From Achromobacter mucicolens (GTDB lineage Bacteria > Pseudomonadota > Gammaproteobacteria > Burkholderiales > Burkholderiaceae_B), in assembly GCF_902859725.1 (NCBI RefSeq), contig NZ_CADIJP010000013.1:115561-179560 (forward strand): a DNA stretch of 64,000 nucleotides, in the 5' to 3' direction. The position numbers and the translations under genes are program-made. Below are positions 54,016 through 63,593 of the stretch, in pieces. The stretch's first letter is position 1. Every line of letters starts with the position of its first letter. Below the pieces are notes generated by a model. The model had not been told where the DNA came from. It saw nothing but the letters and a program-made list of their open reading frames with translations, and ran no database searches.

Positions 54016-55181
54016 GCCATCAGATCGTAGTTTGCGGGGCCGGCATCGTCGGCCTGTCCACCGCCCTGGCGCTGGCCCGCCGCGGCCAGCGCGTGGCCGT
54101 GCTGGCGCCGCGCGCCGCCGTGCCGCCGGCCGATCCCAACCACTATCACCCGCGCGTCTACGCCATCTCGCCCGCCAGCCAGCGCTTTCTGGCCGACATC
54201 GGTGTGTGGGACGCCATGCCCGCGTCCCGCCTGATGCCCGTGCAGGCCATGGAGATCCACGGCGACGCGGACGGCCAGGTGAATCTGAACGCCTGGCAGG
54301 CGGCGCTGCCGCAGCTGGCCTGGATCGTCGAATCCGGCGAGATCGAGCGCGTCCTGATCCAGGCCGTGCGCATGTTCGGCATCGCCTGGCTGGAAGACCG
54401 CTGCACCGGCTACCAGAACGGCGCGGTCGACACCGAAAGCGGCGCGCGCATTCAGGCCGAGCTCTTCGTCGGCGCCGACGGCGCGGCTTCGCCGCTGCGC
54501 GAGGCGGCCGGGCTGAAGCACGAAGCCCAGTCCTACAACGACACCGGACTCGTCGTGCATCTGGACGCCGAACTGCCGCACCAGGGCACCGCGTTCCAAT
54601 GGTTCCGCGACGACGGCGTGCTGGCGCTGCTGCCGCTGCCCGATACCGCGGACGGTCCGCAGGTGTCCATGGTCTGGTCCATGCGCAGCGAATTGGCGCA
54701 GCAATTGCTGGAACTGCCGCAGGAAGCGCAAACCGCCCGCCTGGAAGCCTTGCTGGCCGAGGCCGCCGAAGGGCGGCTCGGCCGCCTGAAGGTCCGCAGC
54801 AAGCTGCACGGTTTTCCGCTGACGCTGGAGCGCGCCCAGATGGTGGCGCCCGGCATCGCGTTGGCCGGAGACGCGGCGCACCGCCTGCACCCGCTGGCCG
54901 GGCAGGGCCTGAACCTGGGGCTGGGCGATGTCGAGGCGTTGGCCCGCATCGTCGCGGGGCGTGAGCCCTACCGCCAGGCCGGCGACCTGCGCGTGCTGCA
55001 CCGCTACCAGCGGGCGCGCGCCGAGCCGGTGCTGGCCATGCGGCTGGCCACGGACGGGTTGCACAAGCTTTTCGGATCGAAGGCGACGCCGCTTGTCTGG
55101 CTGCGCAACGCCGGCATGCATTGGGTCGAGCGCGCGCCGCTGATCAAGCGCCGCCTGATCGCGGGGGCGTCCGCCAACTAG
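54012..55181 (+). CDS. UbiH/UbiF/VisC-family FAD monooxygenase
   Basis: 389 residues. FAD site VVCGAGIVGLSTALALARRG, second motif LFVGADGAASPLREAAGL and GDAAHRLHPLAGQGLNLGLG, the marker of ubiquinone-biosynthesis hydroxylases. It should hydroxylate the ring of a ubiquinone precursor; which of the carbon positions cannot be told. The overlap with mltA suggests translational coupling. Confidence 0.88.
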   Translation: MSHQIVVCGAGIVGLSTALALARRGQRVAVLAPRAAVPPADPNHYHPRVYAISPASQRFLADIGVWDAMPASRLMPVQAMEIHGDADGQVNLNAWQAALPQLAWIVESGEIERVLIQAVRMFGIAWLEDRCTGYQNGAVDTESGARIQAELFVGADGAASPLREAAGLKHEAQSYNDTGLVVHLDAELPHQGTAFQWFRDDGVLALLPLPDTADGPQVSMVWSMRSELAQQLLELPQEAQTARLEALLAEAAEGRLGRLKVRSKLHGFPLTLERAQMVAPGIALAGDAAHRLHPLAGQGLNLGLGDVEALARIVAGREPYRQAGDLRVLHRYQRARAEPVLAMRLATDGLHKLFGSKATPLVWLRNAGMHWVERAPLIKRRLIAGASAN

Positions 55182-55334
55182 GCCGGCCAGGCCCGACGGC
55201 GGCGCCGGGCGGAACCTGCGGCGGCCGGCGGCCGTCTGATAGGGATACGCACATCCGCCGCCTGCCGCGGCTGTCCCGCCCGGATCGGTTACGCTTTCCG
55301 GCAAAACACACGACTGACAAGACCAGGAGTACCG

Positions 55335-56123
55335 ATGAAATTCCGCATTCCCGCCACGTTGGCGGCCTGTTTCCTCGCCGCGGGCATCGGTTTGTCCGCC
55401 ACGGCCCAAGCGCAGGGCGCAAAGTCCGTTTCCACGCAGGCCGTGGGACAGGCGGCCAAGGGCGAGAAAAGCGTTTCCACCACCGAACTCGATCCGCAGT
55501 CGGCCGCCGTCAAGGAACGCTTTCAGCAGCGTTTCTCGGGCATGAATGTCACGACCGTGCGCCGCACGCCCTATGGCCTGTTCGAAGTGCAGCTCGGCAT
55601 GGACCTGATCTACACCGACGAAGGCGTCACCTGGGTCATGGAAGGACCGCTGATCGATGCCGCGACGCGCCGCGACGTCACCCGCGAATCGCAGGAAAAG
55701 CTCAGCGCCGTCACCTTCGACCAACTGCCGCTGGATCTTGCAATCAAGCAGGTCAAGGGCGATGGCTCGCGCAAGGTCGCGATCTTCGAGGATCCCAACT
55801 GCGGTTACTGCAAGCAACTGCGCAAGACGCTCGAAGACGTGGACAACCTGACCGTCTACACCTTCCTCTACCCCATCCTGTCGCCCGACTCCAAGGTCAA
55901 GGTGCGCAACGTCTGGTGCGCCAAGGACCAGGGCAAGACCTGGGACGACTGGATGCTGCGCGGCAAGACGCCGGCCGCCGCCAACTGCGACGTGCCCGAA
56001 GACAAGCTGCTGGCGCTTGGCCAGCAACTGATGGTGCGCGGCACGCCGACGCTGTTCTTTGCCGACGGCTCGCGCATCAGCGGCGCGCTGCCGCTGGACC
56101 AGCTCAAGGCCCGTTTGAACTGA
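55335..56123 (+). CDS. dsbC: thiol:disulfide interchange protein DsbC
   Basis: 262 residues. Signal peptide to about TAQAQ, an N-terminal dimerisation domain, then a thioredoxin domain with the active site EDPNCGYCKQL, a second cysteine pair (NVWCAKDQ and ANCDVP) and cis-proline VRGTPTLFF. It repairs wrong disulfide bonds in the periplasm and needs DsbD for reduction. Confidence 0.93.
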   Translation: MKFRIPATLAACFLAAGIGLSATAQAQGAKSVSTQAVGQAAKGEKSVSTTELDPQSAAVKERFQQRFSGMNVTTVRRTPYGLFEVQLGMDLIYTDEGVTWVMEGPLIDAATRRDVTRESQEKLSAVTFDQLPLDLAIKQVKGDGSRKVAIFEDPNCGYCKQLRKTLEDVDNLTVYTFLYPILSPDSKVKVRNVWCAKDQGKTWDDWMLRGKTPAAANCDVPEDKLLALGQQLMVRGTPTLFFADGSRISGALPLDQLKARLN

Positions 56124-56190
56124 CCGGCGCGCGTCGCGCCGGCCCGGGAAAGGGGGGCGCGGCAAGCGCCATCCCTCCCGGAGACAAGAC

Positions 56191-57147
56191 TTGAAAATCG
56201 CAATTCTCGACGATTACCACGACGTAGCCCGGCGCTATGCGGATTGGACCTCGCTGGGCGGCGCCGCCGAGGTGCAGATCTTCAACAACTTCATCCCCGA
56301 CGACCAGGTCGAAACCGCGCTCGCGCCCTTCGACGTGATCGTCGCCATGCGCGAACGCACGCCGTTCCCCGCCGAGCGCATCCGCGCGCTGCCCAAGCTG
56401 CGGCTTCTGGTCACCACCGGCATGCGCAACAACGCCATCGACATGCAGGCCTGCGCCGAGCAGGGCATCGTCGTGTCCGGCGCGCCCGGCAGCGCCGATG
56501 CCAACACCGCCACCGCGGAACTCGCGTGGGCGCACATCCTGGGTCTCTTCAAGCACCTTCCCGCCGAAGACGCCGCCATGCGCCGCGGCATGTGGCAGAC
56601 CGGCATGCCCGAGCCGCTGGCCGGCAAGCGCCTGGGCGTGGTGGGTCTGGGCAAGCTGGGCGCCGCGGTCGCCAAGGTGGGACTGGCCTTTGGCATGGAC
56701 GTCGTGGCCTGGAGCCCCAACCTGACCGACGAGCGCGCCCAGGCCGCCGGCGTCACGCGCGTGGACAAGCACGAGCTCTTTTCCACGTCAGATGTCGTGA
56801 GCCTGCACCTGATCCTGTCTGATCGCAGCCGCCACATCGTCGACGCCACCGCGCTGGCCGCCATGAAGCCCACCGCCTACCTCGTGAACACGTCGCGCGC
56901 GGGTCTTGTCGACCAGGAAGCGCTGATGGATGCCCTGGTGAAATTCCGCATCGCCGGCGCGGGCCTGGACGTCTTCCCCGAGGAGCCCCTGTCGCCCACC
57001 GATACCGTGCGCGACCTGGACAACGTGATCCTCACGCCGCACCTGGGCTATGTCAGCCGCGAAAACTTCGAGGCGTTCTACCAGAACTGCCTGGAAGCCG
57101 TGAAGGCGTGGGCGGCGGGCGCGCCGATCCGGGTGCTGAACGCCTGA
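56191..57147 (+). CDS. D-2-hydroxyacid dehydrogenase family protein
   Basis: 318 residues. NAD-binding GVVGLGKLGAAVAKVG, catalytic arginine region VNTSRAGLVDQEALMDAL, glutamate in DVFPEEPLSPTD and histidine in LTPHLGYVSRENF. It reduces a 2-keto acid or oxidises a D-2-hydroxy acid; substrate uncertain. The start is a TTG at 56191 or equivalent with GGAGAC upstream. Ends at a bidirectional terminator shared with ttcA. Confidence 0.88.
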   Translation: MKIAILDDYHDVARRYADWTSLGGAAEVQIFNNFIPDDQVETALAPFDVIVAMRERTPFPAERIRALPKLRLLVTTGMRNNAIDMQACAEQGIVVSGAPGSADANTATAELAWAHILGLFKHLPAEDAAMRRGMWQTGMPEPLAGKRLGVVGLGKLGAAVAKVGLAFGMDVVAWSPNLTDERAQAAGVTRVDKHELFSTSDVVSLHLILSDRSRHIVDATALAAMKPTAYLVNTSRAGLVDQEALMDALVKFRIAGAGLDVFPEEPLSPTDTVRDLDNVILTPHLGYVSRENFEAFYQNCLEAVKAWAAGAPIRVLNA

Positions 57148-57172
57148 TTCTGCCGCGCAAGCGCAAGGCTGC

Positions 57173-57207
57173 AAAAAAAAGGGGCTGCAATCGCAGCCCC
57201 TTGTTTG
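57173..57207. terminator. bidirectional intrinsic terminator
   Basis: Stem GGGGCTGC/GCAGCCCC with an AATC loop (57181-57200). On the plus strand TTGTTTGTTTG follows; on the minus strand the A-run 57173-57180 reads as eight T. Serves both the dehydrogenase and the convergent ttcA/folB unit. Confidence 0.88.
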
Positions 57208-57223
57208 TTTGTCCTGCGCCGCA

Positions 57224-58192
57224 TCAACCGCGCGAGAACATCACCTTCTTTTCGATGATCGCGCCCGGCTCCAACGCCGTCGGCGTATCGCCGCACGCTT
57301 CGTCCGCGTCTTCCGTGGGGTCGACCGTATCGAACGCCGTGTCGCCGTTGGCGTCCGGCACGCCCGTGGGCTTCAAGCCCACGAAGTCGAACAGGTCCCG
57401 GTCCATCAGGTGCGAGGGCACGACGCGCGACAGCGCGTTGAACACGTTCCACGACCGGCCTGGGTGCTGCTTGTCCCATTCCTTGATCATGCGGCCCACT
57501 TCCTTGCGCTTCAGGTTCTCTTGCGAACCGCAGAGATTGCACGGAATGATGGGGAATTGCTTGAGCTCGGCGTAGGCGATCAGGTCGGACTCGACCACGT
57601 AGGCGAGCGGGCGGATCACCGTGTGGCGGCCGTCGTCGGACACCAGCTTGGGCGGCATGCCCTTGGCCTTGCCGCCGTAGAACAGGTTCAGGAAGAACGT
57701 GGCCAGGATGTCGTCGCGGTGATGGCCCAGCGCGATCTTGGTGGCGCCCAGTTCCGAGGCGACACGGTACAGGATGCCGCGGCGCAGCCGCGAACAGAGC
57801 GAGCACATCGTCTTGCCCTCTTCCAGCACGCGCGTGACGATGGAATACGTATCCTGCGTCTCGATGTGGAAGGGAACGCCCAGTTCCTTCAGGTACTGCG
57901 GCAGGATGTGATCGGGAAAGCCCGGCTGCTTCTGGTCCAGGTTCACGGCGATCAGTTCAAACTTGAACGGCGCGCGCTTCTGGAGCTGCAGCAGGATGTC
58001 CAGCATGGCATAGGAGTCCTTGCCGCCGGACAGGCAGACCATCACGCGGTCGCCTTCCTCGATCATGTTGTAGTCGGACAGGGCGCGCGTGGTCTCGCGC
58101 GCCAGCCGCTTGGTCAGCTTGTTGCCTTCGTGCCGGGCTTTTTCGTCGGCGGGCGTGCGAAATTGCACGCCGGGGGGAGCGATATCGTTCAT
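57224..58192 (-). CDS. ttcA: tRNA 2-thiocytidine(32) synthetase
   Basis: 322 residues. PP-loop [14 protein letters not shown], cysteine pairs [11 protein letters not shown] and [11 protein letters not shown] for the [4Fe-4S] cluster, and [18 protein letters not shown]. It thiolates cytidine 32 in some tRNAs. The start at 58192 overlaps nothing but is 1 bp after the folB stop, so the two genes are one operon. Confidence 0.94.
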   Translation of the reverse strand: MNDIAPPGVQFRTPADEKARHEGNKLTKRLARETTRALSDYNMIEEGDRVMVCLSGGKDSYAMLDILLQLQKRAPFKFELIAVNLDQKQPGFPDHILPQYLKELGVPFHIETQDTYSIVTRVLEEGKTMCSLCSRLRRGILYRVASELGATKIALGHHRDDILATFFLNLFYGGKAKGMPPKLVSDDGRHTVIRPLAYVVESDLIAYAELKQFPIIPCNLCGSQENLKRKEVGRMIKEWDKQHPGRSWNVFNALSRVVPSHLMDRDLFDFVGLKPTGVPDANGDTAFDTVDPTEDADEACGDTPTALEPGAIIEKKVMFSRG

Positions 58193-58193
58193 G

Positions 58194-58553
58194 TCAGCGG
58201 GTGATCTGGATTTCCACGCCCACCGCCGCGCAGTCGGAGAAGGCCATGGGCTTGCTGATGCGCAGGCGCAGCGCGCGGATTTCCTGGAAGTCAGCAAGCA
58301 GGCGCGCCGCGACCTGTTCGGACAGGGTTTCGATCAGGTTCACGTGCGCCTGCGTGCATTCCTCGACGATGGCCTCGCGCAGCCGGCGGTAGTCCAGCAC
58401 GCTGTGGATATCGTGGTCGTCCACCGAGCGCTGGATGTCGACGTCGAATTCGGCATCGACATGCAGGGGCTGGGTGGCGCGGCGCTCGTGCTCGAGGATG
58501 CCGATGCGGGCGTCGAGCGCAAGCCCGGAAAGAATGATGCGGCGAGTGGGCAT
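58194..58553 (-). CDS. folB: dihydroneopterin aldolase
   Basis: 119 residues. Family features [20 protein letters not shown], then [19 protein letters not shown] and THE-like core [17 protein letters not shown]. It cleaves dihydroneopterin in folate synthesis; the epimerase activity is also common. First gene of the folB-ttcA unit. Confidence 0.92.
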   Translation of the reverse strand: MPTRRIILSGLALDARIGILEHERRATQPLHVDAEFDVDIQRSVDDHDIHSVLDYRRLREAIVEECTQAHVNLIETLSEQVAARLLADFQEIRALRLRISKPMAFSDCAAVGVEIQITR

Positions 58554-58675
58554 GATGAAAACCTGGGTGGAATAGCCCGAATTGTAAGGCGACGACGGAT
58601 GGGGGTGACGCGCTGGCTACAATCCGGCCATGTCCGGGCGCCCGCGAGGCGCCGGCGCAGTCAATAAGGGGTGAA

Positions 58676-59578
58676 ATGCAACAGATGCACGATTCGGTCA
58701 TTGTAGGCGGCGGCCCGGCCGGCGCCTCCTGCGCCCTCTGGCTGGCCCGCCTGGGCCTGTCGCCGTTGCTGGTCGAGGCCAGCGCCCGCCTGGGCGGCCT
58801 GGGCAATGACAACCCGTTTGCCGACGACTGGATCGCGGTCCTGCCCGGCGTCACCGGCCAGCAGGTCGCGGCCAATATCGACGCCAGCGTGCGCGCCGCC
58901 AACGTGCCCCTGCGGCTGGAAACCCGCGTCGCCGGCGTGCGGCCGTGCAAGGGCGGCATCGAGGCCACGCTCTCTGGTCCCGACGGCAAGGAAACCCTGG
59001 CCCGCGCCCGTACCCTGGTCATCGCCTCGGGCGTGCGCGCCAAGGGCCTGCCCGGCCATCCGCCGGGCGCGTCCTGGCCGGGCGTGCTGATCGGCCCCGG
59101 CTCGCCCATCGTGGCGCAGGACTATTCGGGTTTGACGGTCGCTGTGCTGGGCGGGGGCGACAACGCCTTCGAAAACTTCGTCTACGTACGCAACCGCGGT
59201 GCGCGAACGGTTCATCTGTATGCCCGCAGCGTGCGCGCCCAGCAGCAGTGGGTCACGCGCGCCGGGTCCGACGGCGTGCACATCGGCCCCTACCAGGTCG
59301 ACCCGGCCGCGCGCAGCGTGGACGGCCGGCAGTACGACCTGATCCTGGTCTTCTACGGCTGGGAACCGCAGGCCGCGTTTGCCGACACGCTGCACCTGGC
59401 GCGCGACGAGCGTGGCTACATCCGCACCGACTTCGCCACCGCCGAGACCAGCGTGCCGGACATCTACGCCATAGGCGAAGTCGCGCACCGCATGCACCCG
59501 TGCGTGGTGACCTCGATGGCCGACGGCGTGGTGGCCGCCAAGGCCATCCAGCGGCGCTGGGAGCGCGCGGGGGCGTGA
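58676..59578 (+). CDS. thioredoxin-reductase-like FAD oxidoreductase lacking the redox cysteines
   Basis: 300 residues. FAD motif SVIVGGGPAGASCALWLARL, NAD(P) motif VAVLGGGDNAFENFVYVRN and the closing DIYAIGEVAHRMHPCVVTSM. The fold matches thioredoxin reductase/ferredoxin-NADP reductase type 2, but the CxxC expected after the first NAD domain strand is replaced by GPGSPIVAQD, so it cannot pass electrons by disulfide exchange. The electron acceptor is unknown. GGGGTG lies before the ATG; divergent from folB. Confidence 0.82.
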   Translation: MQQMHDSVIVGGGPAGASCALWLARLGLSPLLVEASARLGGLGNDNPFADDWIAVLPGVTGQQVAANIDASVRAANVPLRLETRVAGVRPCKGGIEATLSGPDGKETLARARTLVIASGVRAKGLPGHPPGASWPGVLIGPGSPIVAQDYSGLTVAVLGGGDNAFENFVYVRNRGARTVHLYARSVRAQQQWVTRAGSDGVHIGPYQVDPAARSVDGRQYDLILVFYGWEPQAAFADTLHLARDERGYIRTDFATAETSVPDIYAIGEVAHRMHPCVVTSMADGVVAAKAIQRRWERAGA

Positions 59579-59714
59579 ACGGGCCCCGGGCCACGATGCG
59601 CTCTTCAGCCCAGGCGAACCCACACCTCCGGATTCCAGAATAGGCATTTGACCGCGCCGCGCCCACACTCATGCTCACGAGTTGACCAATCAATGGTCAC
59701 GCAGGGAGACAAGC

Positions 59715-60683
59715 ATGATGTGTGCGCATCGCTGGCTGGCAGCCGGCGCGATGGCCATCGCCATCGCGAATCCGGCGCAGGCGGCCTGGCCTGAACGGCC
59801 CATCACCCTCATCATCCCGGCCGCGCCCGGCGGCACCACCGACATCTCGGCGCGCCTCATCGCCGACAAGCTGTCGGCCAAGCTGGGGCAGCAGGTCATC
59901 GTGGAGAACCGGGCCGGCGCCGCCGGCATCATCGGCGCGCAGGCGCTGGCGCGGGCCAAGCCCGACGGCTACACGCTGCTGATGGGCAACATCGGCCCCA
60001 ACGCCATCAATTACGCGCTCTACAAGACGCTGCCCTACAAGCCCGCCGACTTCGCGCCGGTGACGCTGGTGATCTCGGTGCCCAACGTGCTCGTCGTCAA
60101 CGAGGCCTCGCCCGCGCGCAGCGTGGCGGACCTGTTGGCGCAGGTCAGGCAGGACCCGTCCAAGGTGTCCTTCGGCAGCTCCGGCGCCGGCCAATCGCCG
60201 CACCTGTCCGCCGAAATGTTCAAGCAGCGCGCCGGCATTCCAGGCACGCACGTCGCCTACAAGGGCGCGGGCCCCGCCGTGGCCGCGCTGCTGGGCCAGC
60301 AGTTCACCTTCATGATCGACAACCTGCCCAGCTCCATGCCGTACATCCAGGCCGGCAAGCTGCGCGCGCTGGCCGTCACCAGCGACAAGCGCCTGGACGA
60401 ACTGCCCAACGTGCCGACCATGGCCGAGGCCGGCGTGAAGGACATGGTCGTCACCGCGTGGTTTGGCCTCATCGCGCCCGCGGGCACGCCGCAGGGCGCC
60501 ATCGACAAGCTCTACGCCGCCACGCGCGACGTGGTGCGCAGCCCCGAGATCAGCGAACGCTTCAAGGCCATGGGCGGTCAGGCGGGCGGCAACACGCCCG
60601 CGGAGTTCGCGGCCTTCATCGACCAGGAACGCGCTCGCTGGAAAACCATCGTGGATGCCGCGGGCCTCGTGCAGGAGCAATAA
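59715..60683 (+). CDS. Bug-family tripartite tricarboxylate transporter binding protein 1
   Basis: 322 residues; GGGAG six bases before the ATG at 59715. Signal peptide ending AQAAW, then the Bug pattern WPERPITLIIPAAPGGTTDI, VIVENRAGAAGIIGAQALA, AKPDGYTLLMG and VAYKGAGPAVAALLGQQ. These periplasmic proteins bind carboxylates, amino acids or nicotinate-like compounds for TctAB-type transporters. No transporter gene follows; instead CoA-transferase genes, so the ligand is probably an acid activated by that enzyme. Confidence 0.9.
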   Translation: MMCAHRWLAAGAMAIAIANPAQAAWPERPITLIIPAAPGGTTDISARLIADKLSAKLGQQVIVENRAGAAGIIGAQALARAKPDGYTLLMGNIGPNAINYALYKTLPYKPADFAPVTLVISVPNVLVVNEASPARSVADLLAQVRQDPSKVSFGSSGAGQSPHLSAEMFKQRAGIPGTHVAYKGAGPAVAALLGQQFTFMIDNLPSSMPYIQAGKLRALAVTSDKRLDELPNVPTMAEAGVKDMVVTAWFGLIAPAGTPQGAIDKLYAATRDVVRSPEISERFKAMGGQAGGNTPAEFAAFIDQERARWKTIVDAAGLVQEQ

Positions 60684-61349
60684 GTGATCGACAAGATACA
60701 GGCATCCATGGCGCAGGCCGTCGCCGTCATTCCGGACGGTGCGTCGGTGCTGGTCGGCGGCTTCGGCGAAGCCGGCGTGCCCTACGAACTGCTGCACTGC
60801 CTGGCCGAGCTGGGCCGCAGCGACCTCACCATCATCTCCAACAACGCCGGCACATTCGAACGCGGCATCGCCGCGCTGCTGATCCGCAAGCAGGTCCGCA
60901 AGATCATCTGCTCGCATCCGCGCCCGCCCAATTCCGAAGCTTTTGCCCGCGCCTACCGCGCCGGCGAGGTCGAACTGGAATGCGTGCCGCAAGGCACCCT
61001 GGCCGAGCGGCTGCGCGCCGCGGGCGCCGGGCTTGGCCCCTTCTACACGCCCACGGGCTACGGCACCGAACTGGCCGAGGGGCGGCGCCAGGAGATCATC
61101 GACGGCATCGGCTACGTGCTCGAGCAGCCGCTGCGCGCCGACTACGCGCTCATCCGCGCGCATCTGGGCGACCGCTGGGGCAACCTCATGTACCGCCACG
61201 CCGCGCGCAACTTCAATCCCGTCATGTGCATGGCGGCCGGACACGCCATCGCGCAGGTCGACGAGATCGTGCCGCTGGGCGCGCTGGCGCCGGAACAGAT
61301 CATGACGCAGGGCATCTTCGTGAAATCCGTCGTGCGCGTGGAGGCCTGA
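60684..61349 (+). CDS. 3-oxoacid CoA-transferase, subunit A
   Basis: 221 residues from a GTG directly after the Bug stop. CoA-transferase family I alpha subunit: VLVGGFGEAGVPYELLHCLA, TIISNNAGTFERGIAAL, CVPQGTLAERLRAAGAG and FYTPTGYGTELAEG. With the next gene it transfers CoA from succinyl-CoA or acetyl-CoA to an acid. Could be a 3-oxoadipate or acetoacetate type; substrate not determined. Confidence 0.9.
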   Translation: MIDKIQASMAQAVAVIPDGASVLVGGFGEAGVPYELLHCLAELGRSDLTIISNNAGTFERGIAALLIRKQVRKIICSHPRPPNSEAFARAYRAGEVELECVPQGTLAERLRAAGAGLGPFYTPTGYGTELAEGRRQEIIDGIGYVLEQPLRADYALIRAHLGDRWGNLMYRHAARNFNPVMCMAAGHAIAQVDEIVPLGALAPEQIMTQGIFVKSVVRVEA

Positions 61350-61350
61350 C

Positions 61351-62049
61351 ATGCAGGACATCATCGGCTTGACCCGCCAGCAGATCGCGCAGCTCCTGGC
61401 CAGCGACATCCCCGACGGCGCCATCGTGAACCTGGGGATCGGCATGCCGACCCTCGTCGGCGACTACCTGCCCGCGGACCGCGAAATCCTGCTGCACAGC
61501 GAAAACGGCATCCTCGGCATGGGCCCCGCGGCTAGCGGTCCGCAGGCCGATCCCGACCTCATCAACGCCAGCCGTCAGACCATCACCCTGCTGCAAGGCG
61601 CATCCATCACCGAACACACCATCTCGTTCGCCATGATGCGCGGCGGTCACCTGGACTACGCCGTCCTCGGCGCGTTCCAGGTCTCCGAACGCGGCGACCT
61701 CGCCAACTGGAAGACCGACGCCGCCGACGCCATCCCCGCCGTCGGCGGCGCGATGGACCTGGCCGTCGGCGCCAAGCAGGTGCTCGTCACCATGGAACAC
61801 CGCGGCCGCGACGGCACGCCCAAGATCCTGCAGCAATGCACCTATCCCCTGACCGGCAAAGGCGTCGTGTCCCGCATCTACACCGACCTGGCCGTCATCG
61901 ACGTCATGCCCATCGGCCTGCAGGTGCACGCCATGAAGGCGGGCGTCAGCGAAGCCTTCCTGCGCACCGTCACCGGCGCGCCGCTGCACTTCACGCAAGC
62001 GCCGCGCACGATCGTCCTGGACGGTGAGGGCGTGCCGCGATACGCGTGA
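61351..62049 (+). CDS. 3-oxoacid CoA-transferase, subunit B
   Basis: 232 residues with GGAGG before the ATG. Catalytic glutamate in LLHSENGILGMGP, preceded by VNLGIGMPTLVGDYLP, and FAMMRGGHLDYAVLGAFQVS further on, all conserved in the beta subunit. One base separates it from subunit A. Confidence 0.92.
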   Translation: MQDIIGLTRQQIAQLLASDIPDGAIVNLGIGMPTLVGDYLPADREILLHSENGILGMGPAASGPQADPDLINASRQTITLLQGASITEHTISFAMMRGGHLDYAVLGAFQVSERGDLANWKTDAADAIPAVGGAMDLAVGAKQVLVTMEHRGRDGTPKILQQCTYPLTGKGVVSRIYTDLAVIDVMPIGLQVHAMKAGVSEAFLRTVTGAPLHFTQAPRTIVLDGEGVPRYA

Positions 62050-62130
62050 CGGGCCCGTGCGTGTGTTGGTGCGCTCGTCCCACGTTCACTGATGATGTCT
62101 TGCGCCCGGCGCCGGGCAAAGGAGCTTCCG

Positions 62131-63102
62131 ATGATCCGTTCGATCCTGTCCGCCGTATCGGCAGGTGTGCTGTGCCTGGGCGCCGCTGGCGCTGCTTTCG
62201 CCGCGCAGACCTATCCCGACAAGCCCATCACCTTGCTCATCCCCTATCCGCCGGGCGGCAGCGCCGACATGCTGGCGCGCCCGCTGGGCGCGGAACTGCA
62301 AAAGAAGTGGGGCCAGCCCGTGGTCCTGGAATACAAGCCCGGCGCAGGCGGCGCCATCGCATCCGCCCAACTCGCTCGCGCCAAGCCCGACGGCTACACG
62401 CTGCTGATGGTGCTGGCCGCGCACACCATCAACCCCAGCCTGTACCCCTCGCTGCCATACGACACGCGCAAGGACTTCGCGCCGGTATCCCTGGTCGCCA
62501 CGCTGCCAATGCTCGTCGCCGCGCCGCTTTCCATCCCCGCCAACACCGTCGCCGAACTCATCGCGTACGGCAAGGCCAACCCCGGCAAACTGAGCTTCGC
62601 TTCCGCCGGCAACGGCAACACCAGCCACCTGGCCGCCGAGATGTTCAAGCACCAGACAGGCGCGGACATGATGCACGTTCCCTACAAAGGCAGCGGCCCC
62701 GCTGTCGTCGCGCTGCTGGGCGGCGAAGTCTCCCTGATGTTCGACAGCATTTCGACCTCGCTGCCGCAAGTGCAAGCCGGCAAGCTCAAGGCCATCGCCG
62801 TCACCGGCGAACACCGCTCCCCGCTGCTTCCCAACGTCCCGACTGTCGCCGAAACCGTACCCAACTTCGTCGTCAACGGCTGGTACGGAATATTGGCGCC
62901 CGCGGGCACGCCGGGGGCAGTGGTCGATGCGGTCAGCAAGGGGATTGCCGAGGCGGTGACGGTGCCGGCTTTGAAGGAGCAACTGGCGGGATACGGGTAT
63001 GAGGTGGTGGGGTCGACGCCTGGGGAGTTTGGGGCGCATATCGAGCGGGAGTTAGGGGCTTGGAAGACGGCGGTGGAGGTGTCTGGGGCGAAGGTGAATT
63101 GA
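62131..63102 (+). CDS. Bug-family tripartite tricarboxylate transporter binding protein 2
   Basis: 323 residues from 62131 with AAAGGAG upstream. Signal peptide ending AAFAAQ; TYPDKPITLLIPYPPGGSAD, VLEYKPGAGGAIASAQLARA and HVPYKGSGPAVVALLGGEVS. It is clearly a paralogue of the protein encoded at 59715 but divergent, so the two probably bind different ligands of one pathway. Last gene before the repeat-rich region. Confidence 0.9.
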   Translation: MIRSILSAVSAGVLCLGAAGAAFAAQTYPDKPITLLIPYPPGGSADMLARPLGAELQKKWGQPVVLEYKPGAGGAIASAQLARAKPDGYTLLMVLAAHTINPSLYPSLPYDTRKDFAPVSLVATLPMLVAAPLSIPANTVAELIAYGKANPGKLSFASAGNGNTSHLAAEMFKHQTGADMMHVPYKGSGPAVVALLGGEVSLMFDSISTSLPQVQAGKLKAIAVTGEHRSPLLPNVPTVAETVPNFVVNGWYGILAPAGTPGAVVDAVSKGIAEAVTVPALKEQLAGYGYEVVGSTPGEFGAHIERELGAWKTAVEVSGAKVN

Positions 63103-63175
63103 CTCGGCTGCGACTTGGGGGGCGTTTGCGTACGCGTTTGGGCACTTCCGCGGATCTTCGTAGGTCGCCCGACGC

Positions 63176-63317
63176 CGCGGTCACCGTGGGCACGATCGCC
63201 CACGATTGCGGTCCGGAGCCTTCGCTCCGGACTACCCCTTCGTCATCTTCGTCCGCCTTCGGCTCCCTTCAGATTCCCTCGGGCGCATCGACGGCGCTCG
63301 CACCCACGGTGACCGCG
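63176..63317. repeat. large self-complementary element, copy B
   Basis: Perfect 15-bp outer arms at 63176-63190 and 63303-63317 (CGCGGTCACCGTGGG and its complement), extended by imperfect pairing on both sides. The core from 63210 repeats that of copy A (arms GTCCGGAGC/GCTCCGGAC then CGTCCGCCTTCGGCTCCCTTC). The arms share little with copy A but keep their pairing. Confidence 0.65.
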
Positions 63318-63593
63318 ACGCCGTGCTACCAGGGTCTTTGGTTTGGGGCGCTGTAAGACCCGTATGCAGGGAAGGGGATTTGCGGGGCCGCCGAATTGCT
63401 GCCGCCCGGGCGGCGGCAATCGGCATACGGGCGTCTGGTCGTCGGGGCGATGCGCGCTTGCGCGCTGGCAGAGAGTTGTTAGCTAATGGGCCGCCGTCAC
63501 GGGGGGAGGGGCGGTGATGGGCGGCGCGGCGACGGGTCGCCACAGCTTGCCGATCGGTTCGCGCCGCCCATCCGGCACTGGGGTTCAAGTGAC

